Source: Arcobacter nitrofigilis DSM 7299 (GTDB taxonomy: Bacteria; Campylobacterota; Campylobacteria; Campylobacterales; Arcobacteraceae). Taken from it: a stretch of 64,000 bases of DNA. The notes under the pieces were generated by a model, which did not search any database, was not told the origin of the DNA, and saw only the letters and a list, made by a program, of their open reading frames with translations. The position numbers were made by a program, and so were the translations under genes. Of the stretch, positions 61,704-64,000 are shown one piece after another (the first letter of the stretch is position 1; the number at the start of each line of letters is the position of its first letter). The stretch covers positions 1 to 64,000 of the forward strand of contig NC_014166.1 in the NCBI RefSeq assembly GCF_000092245.1. The letters run 5' to 3'.

Positions 61704-62081
61704 TTATAATATCTCCTTATGTGTTATTTGACAATTTGTATCAATTATCATTAAAGACTTTTTTAGTTGATTTTTTTCATCTTTTATACTAAAAGTTTTT
61801 GAAAACTCTTTGTATTCCCTTGAGATTAGGCTATCTTTTAGTTCGAACTCTTTTATTATTTCTTCACATTCATCAATGCTACTCATTGTGATAACAAAAG
61901 TTTCAGCTCTATTTTTAAAAAAGCTTATTGCATCATCTAATTGTTCATTAAAGTTTTTAATATCAGGCAATGAAATTACAACTTGTATTTTGTCTTTTGG
62001 AATTCCTAATAGTCTTGTGCTTCCATTTATCATCTCTAACCCTAATGCTTTTACTATTGGTCTTTGTAAATTAATGCCCAT
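61704..62081 (-). CDS. Short peroxiredoxin (Tpx)-like protein lacking the active-site cysteine
   Basis: This 125-residue protein is collinear with the middle and end of the 61182 protein: IQVVISLPDIKNFNEQLDDA at the former active site, ETFVITMSSIDECEEIIKEF, and KSLMIIDTNCQITHKEI at the last strand. Its two cysteines are outside the active-site position. It overlaps nifN by 11 bases and is followed immediately by its longer paralogue. The C-terminal helix of the fold is missing, which suggests that it works as a dimer with the neighbour. Confidence 0.6.
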   Translation of the reverse strand: MGINLQRPIVKALGLEMINGSTRLLGIPKDKIQVVISLPDIKNFNEQLDDAISFFKNRAETFVITMSSIDECEEIIKEFELKDSLISREYKEFSKTFSIKDEKNQLKKSLMIIDTNCQITHKEIL

Positions 62082-63366
62082 GAAATGCCCCTTGATTATG
62101 ATGGTTTATTAGGTTTGCTAACTCAAAAAGTAAATAAGTGCTTCCTTCATATAATACATCATTTTTTAGTTGATTACCAACTCCTTCGAAATCAGGAAAC
62201 CCTCTTAACATAAGAGCTTTTTTATGTCTCATTGTGTATCTTTCTCCATGAAAGTTTGATATTAATACATCACTATCTTTTAGATATTTTTCAACATCTT
62301 CAAAATCACCAATTAATATATTTTCACACTCTATATTATCTAGTAAATCATTTTTGTGGGTAGTTATTATTGCTTTTATATTTGCCCCTGCTTCAATAAT
62401 TGTATTTGCAACGCTTATACACTGGTCAGGCTCAAGTGCGAGTACAACAGAAGCACTTCCAATTGCAAAGTGAGAATCAAGCATGGCATCTTGTAATCTT
62501 TTTCTCCATCTAACAATACTTGGATGGGGAGTTGAGATATTTTTGATTTGGCAAAGGGCTTTGAAAAACTTATCACTATCTTCTAAGCCACCTAAAGAAT
62601 CAAAATGTAGTAATTTCATATTTTCATTTTTTGCTTTTAATTTATCTCCAGCTTTTTTTACACTACTTCCTATACTAATAGCTAGTGAACAAGTTCCTAA
62701 TTTCTCTATATCTTCTACGGTTATTCCTCCACTACTTAAAGCACCTTGCTTTAATCCTAAGTGACCATCTAATGAATCACTTAAATCAGGAAGAGATAAA
62801 ACTTCATAACCAAATAATGCTATTGTGTCTTTGATTTTTTCTATCTCTATTGGTTTTAGATTTACATTTGGAATAATTACTGCTTTATTCACATCAACTT
62901 CACTTGCACTTGCAACAAGTTGGTCAATGATTGCTTCAATAGATTTTGCAAAACCACTTTCAATAGAACCTTCAAAATCAGGAGTATTTACATAGACCAT
63001 TTTTTGTTGGTCTTGGACAAGTAAACAAGCTCCTTTTATATCATCCCCTTTTGTCTCCGTAAGACCTGTTGTAAAAAGACCTACAAGATCAGGTTGTACT
63101 TTTTTAGTGATATTTTTAATTGATTCTGAAATGGCATAATCTCCTCCATCAATTACAGCTGTTATATCATTTACAGCTGTTGTTTGAACTGCTATTGGGT
63201 CATTGAAATGTCTTGTGAAAAACACCTTTGTAAATGAAGCACAACCTTGCGCTCCATGCATAAGTGGCATACAGTTTTTTATCCCTAAAAAGCAAAGCAT
63301 CGCTCCCATAGGTTGAGATAGTTTGATAGGGTTTAGTTGTAGAGGTTTTGCACTTATACTTTCCAT
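62071..63366 (-). CDS. nifN: FeMo-cofactor scaffold subunit NifN
   Basis: This 431-residue NifN, the NifK-like half of the NifEN scaffold on which FeMo-co is matured, starts with LNPIKLSQPMGAMLCFLGIK and HGAQGCASFTKVFFTRHFNDP, like NifK. The third P-cluster Cys of NifK (STTCMAE) is replaced in TTGLTETKGDD, the usual NifN state. The length fits NifN, shorter than NifK. nifE is not next to it, which is unusual. It is first gene of its operon with a sigma-54 promoter 30 bases upstream. Confidence 0.92.
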   Translation of the reverse strand: MESISAKPLQLNPIKLSQPMGAMLCFLGIKNCMPLMHGAQGCASFTKVFFTRHFNDPIAVQTTAVNDITAVIDGGDYAISESIKNITKKVQPDLVGLFTTGLTETKGDDIKGACLLVQDQQKMVYVNTPDFEGSIESGFAKSIEAIIDQLVASASEVDVNKAVIIPNVNLKPIEIEKIKDTIALFGYEVLSLPDLSDSLDGHLGLKQGALSSGGITVEDIEKLGTCSLAISIGSSVKKAGDKLKAKNENMKLLHFDSLGGLEDSDKFFKALCQIKNISTPHPSIVRWRKRLQDAMLDSHFAIGSASVVLALEPDQCISVANTIIEAGANIKAIITTHKNDLLDNIECENILIGDFEDVEKYLKDSDVLISNFHGERYTMRHKKALMLRGFPDFEGVGNQLKNDVLYEGSTYLLFELANLINHHNQGAFHGH

Positions 63367-63395
63367 GATATTTCCTATATTATTTTTAGTATATA

Positions 63396-63411
63396 TGCAA
63401 ATAGTGTTCCT
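63396..63411 (-). promoter_or_regulatory. Sigma-54 promoter of the nifN operon
   Basis: On the minus strand AGGAACACTATTTGCA, with -24 GG and -12 GC in register, 30 bases before nifN. Fifteen of the bases are the same as in the nifX and 2[4Fe-4S] ferredoxin promoters. Confidence 0.85.
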
Positions 63412-63486
63412 AAAATTAAAATAACCAAATAATCTCTAAAATAATCATTTTAATCTAATTTTAAGGTAAGTGTTCTTATAATTTTG

Positions 63487-63502
63487 TATTATTTAAATAA
63501 TA
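63487..63502. promoter_or_regulatory. Palindrome in the promoter region of the 63525 gene
   Basis: The perfect 16-base palindrome TATTATTTAAATAATA lies 23 bases before the start codon, flanked on both sides by AATTTTGTA-like sequence. It could be an operator for the divergent genes nifN and the 63525 gene, or part of the -10 region. A/T-only palindromes arise by chance in such DNA, so the call is weak. Confidence 0.3.
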
Positions 63503-63524
63503 ATTTTGTAATTAAGGAGTAACT

Positions 63525-63947
63525 ATGTCTGGAATTAATGATGTTGTGGATAGTTTTAATGTTGGATTTTTTCAAACAACTAATACTAACAAAAATCCGA
63601 TTGATTTAAATATTCCAGAAAACACTCAATTTGGTGATTTTAGTGAAAAACTTAAAGTTATAAGCTCTGAAGCTACTTATCGCCCTCCTGAAACTGTCTA
63701 TCTTGATGGATTTGATGGTTCTGATCCAAAAAATCCCATACCTATAAAAATTCCACTTACAGGTTATTTCCAACATCCTTTTTTGGATAAGGATGGAAAT
63801 TGGGATGAGGAAGCAGAATATAAATCCTATGCAGAAAAAGAATTGGAGTATAAAAAAGGAGTAGTATCTAACTGGATGGAAGAGCGAGGTTATGATTTGC
63901 AAAAAAATGCAGAGTTAATGAAAGCTTTATTGGAAAAAGAAGGATAA
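63525..63947 (+). CDS. Unknown 140-residue acidic protein
   Basis: I do not recognise this protein. It is 140 residues and soluble, beginning MSGINDVVDSFNVGFFQTTN. The middle is Pro/Asp-rich (YRPPETVYLDGFDGSDPKNP) and the C-terminal third is highly charged helix (EYKKGVVSNWMEERGYDLQK). There are no cysteines, signal or membrane segments. AAGGAG precedes ATG 63525. It is divergent from nifN and is followed after 48 bases by another gene start with a nearly identical leader (AAGGAGTTACTT), so it probably begins a new operon that runs out of the window. Confidence 0.7.
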   Translation: MSGINDVVDSFNVGFFQTTNTNKNPIDLNIPENTQFGDFSEKLKVISSEATYRPPETVYLDGFDGSDPKNPIPIKIPLTGYFQHPFLDKDGNWDEEAEYKSYAEKELEYKKGVVSNWMEERGYDLQKNAELMKALLEKEG

Positions 63948-63995
63948 ATATTTTTTTCTTTTTAAATATTTAACATAAATTATAAGGAGTTACTT

Positions 63996-64000
63996 ATGGC
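63996..64000 (+). CDS. Start of a gene cut by the window edge
   Basis: ATG at 63996-63998 lies seven bases after AAGGAG (63984-63989). Only the first codon and two more bases are inside the window. The leader resembles that of the gene at 63525. Confidence 0.5.

Overview
The window reads as the start of the chromosome of a low-GC member of the Campylobacterota, most likely a nitrogen-fixing Arcobacteraceae (Arcobacter nitrofigilis-like). The reasons are the dnaA-dnaN-gyrB order beginning at base 71, very AT-rich coding and intergenic DNA, TTATTCACA-like DnaA boxes, and a complete-looking molybdenum nitrogenase region in a free-living, TRAP-transporter-rich gene background. The organism assignment is inference from sequence style and gene content.

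Layout. 1-4.9 kb: replication genes dnaA, dnaN, gyrB with a candidate origin between dnaA and dnaN. 4.9-6.9 kb: an intergenic inverted repeat, a HigBA-type toxin-antitoxin pair, a YgjP-like metallopeptidase and a DUF3010 gene behind a repeated leader element. 7-14.9 kb: a catabolic module (TRAP transporter dctPQM, aldA, L-rhamnonate dehydratase, DapA-type aldolase, IclR regulator) tied together by shared CTTATATAAG palindromes. 14.8-22.7 kb: miscellaneous transporters, regulators, queF, the SRP RNA gene and modE. 22.9-25.6 kb: a large sensor kinase with two periplasmic binding domains.

From 25.6 to 63.4 kb lies a nitrogen-fixation region. Six matching -24/-12 sigma-54 promoters, all on the minus strand, drive (i) a 2[4Fe-4S] ferredoxin, (ii) SIR2-like gene-clpX-GNAT, (iii) aldo/keto reductase-flavoprotein-nifT (followed by nifA and a peroxiredoxin-like gene), (iv) nifH-orf-nifD-nifK, (v) nifX-DUF269-nifF-nifW-nifZ-ferredoxin-like-ferredoxin-rpoN, and (vi) nifN-two peroxiredoxin-like genes-ankyrin-SagB-like-orf. 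Inserted among these are a cytoplasmic-type [NiFe] hydrogenase whose small subunit is fused to a NirB-like FAD/BFD reductase, two molybdate transport operons with ModE-like operators, and a K+ uptake block (trkA, trkH, KdpDE-like pair, a 26-residue membrane peptide). nifE, nifB, nifU, nifS and nifV are not in the window.

How it fits together: molybdate import (ModABC, Mop proteins, ModE) supplies FeMo-co synthesis. NifA and a locally encoded RpoN switch on the nif operons. NifF and the ferredoxins carry electrons to NifH. The hydrogenase fusion could recycle the H2 that nitrogenase releases. A nif-linked ClpX may control Nif protein turnover. The most notable unexplained signals are a three-copy structured leader element (two copies inside nif operons), three peroxiredoxin-like nif proteins without the catalytic cysteine, a ferredoxin homologue that has lost its cluster cysteines, and the hydrogenase fusion with an altered proximal-cluster motif.
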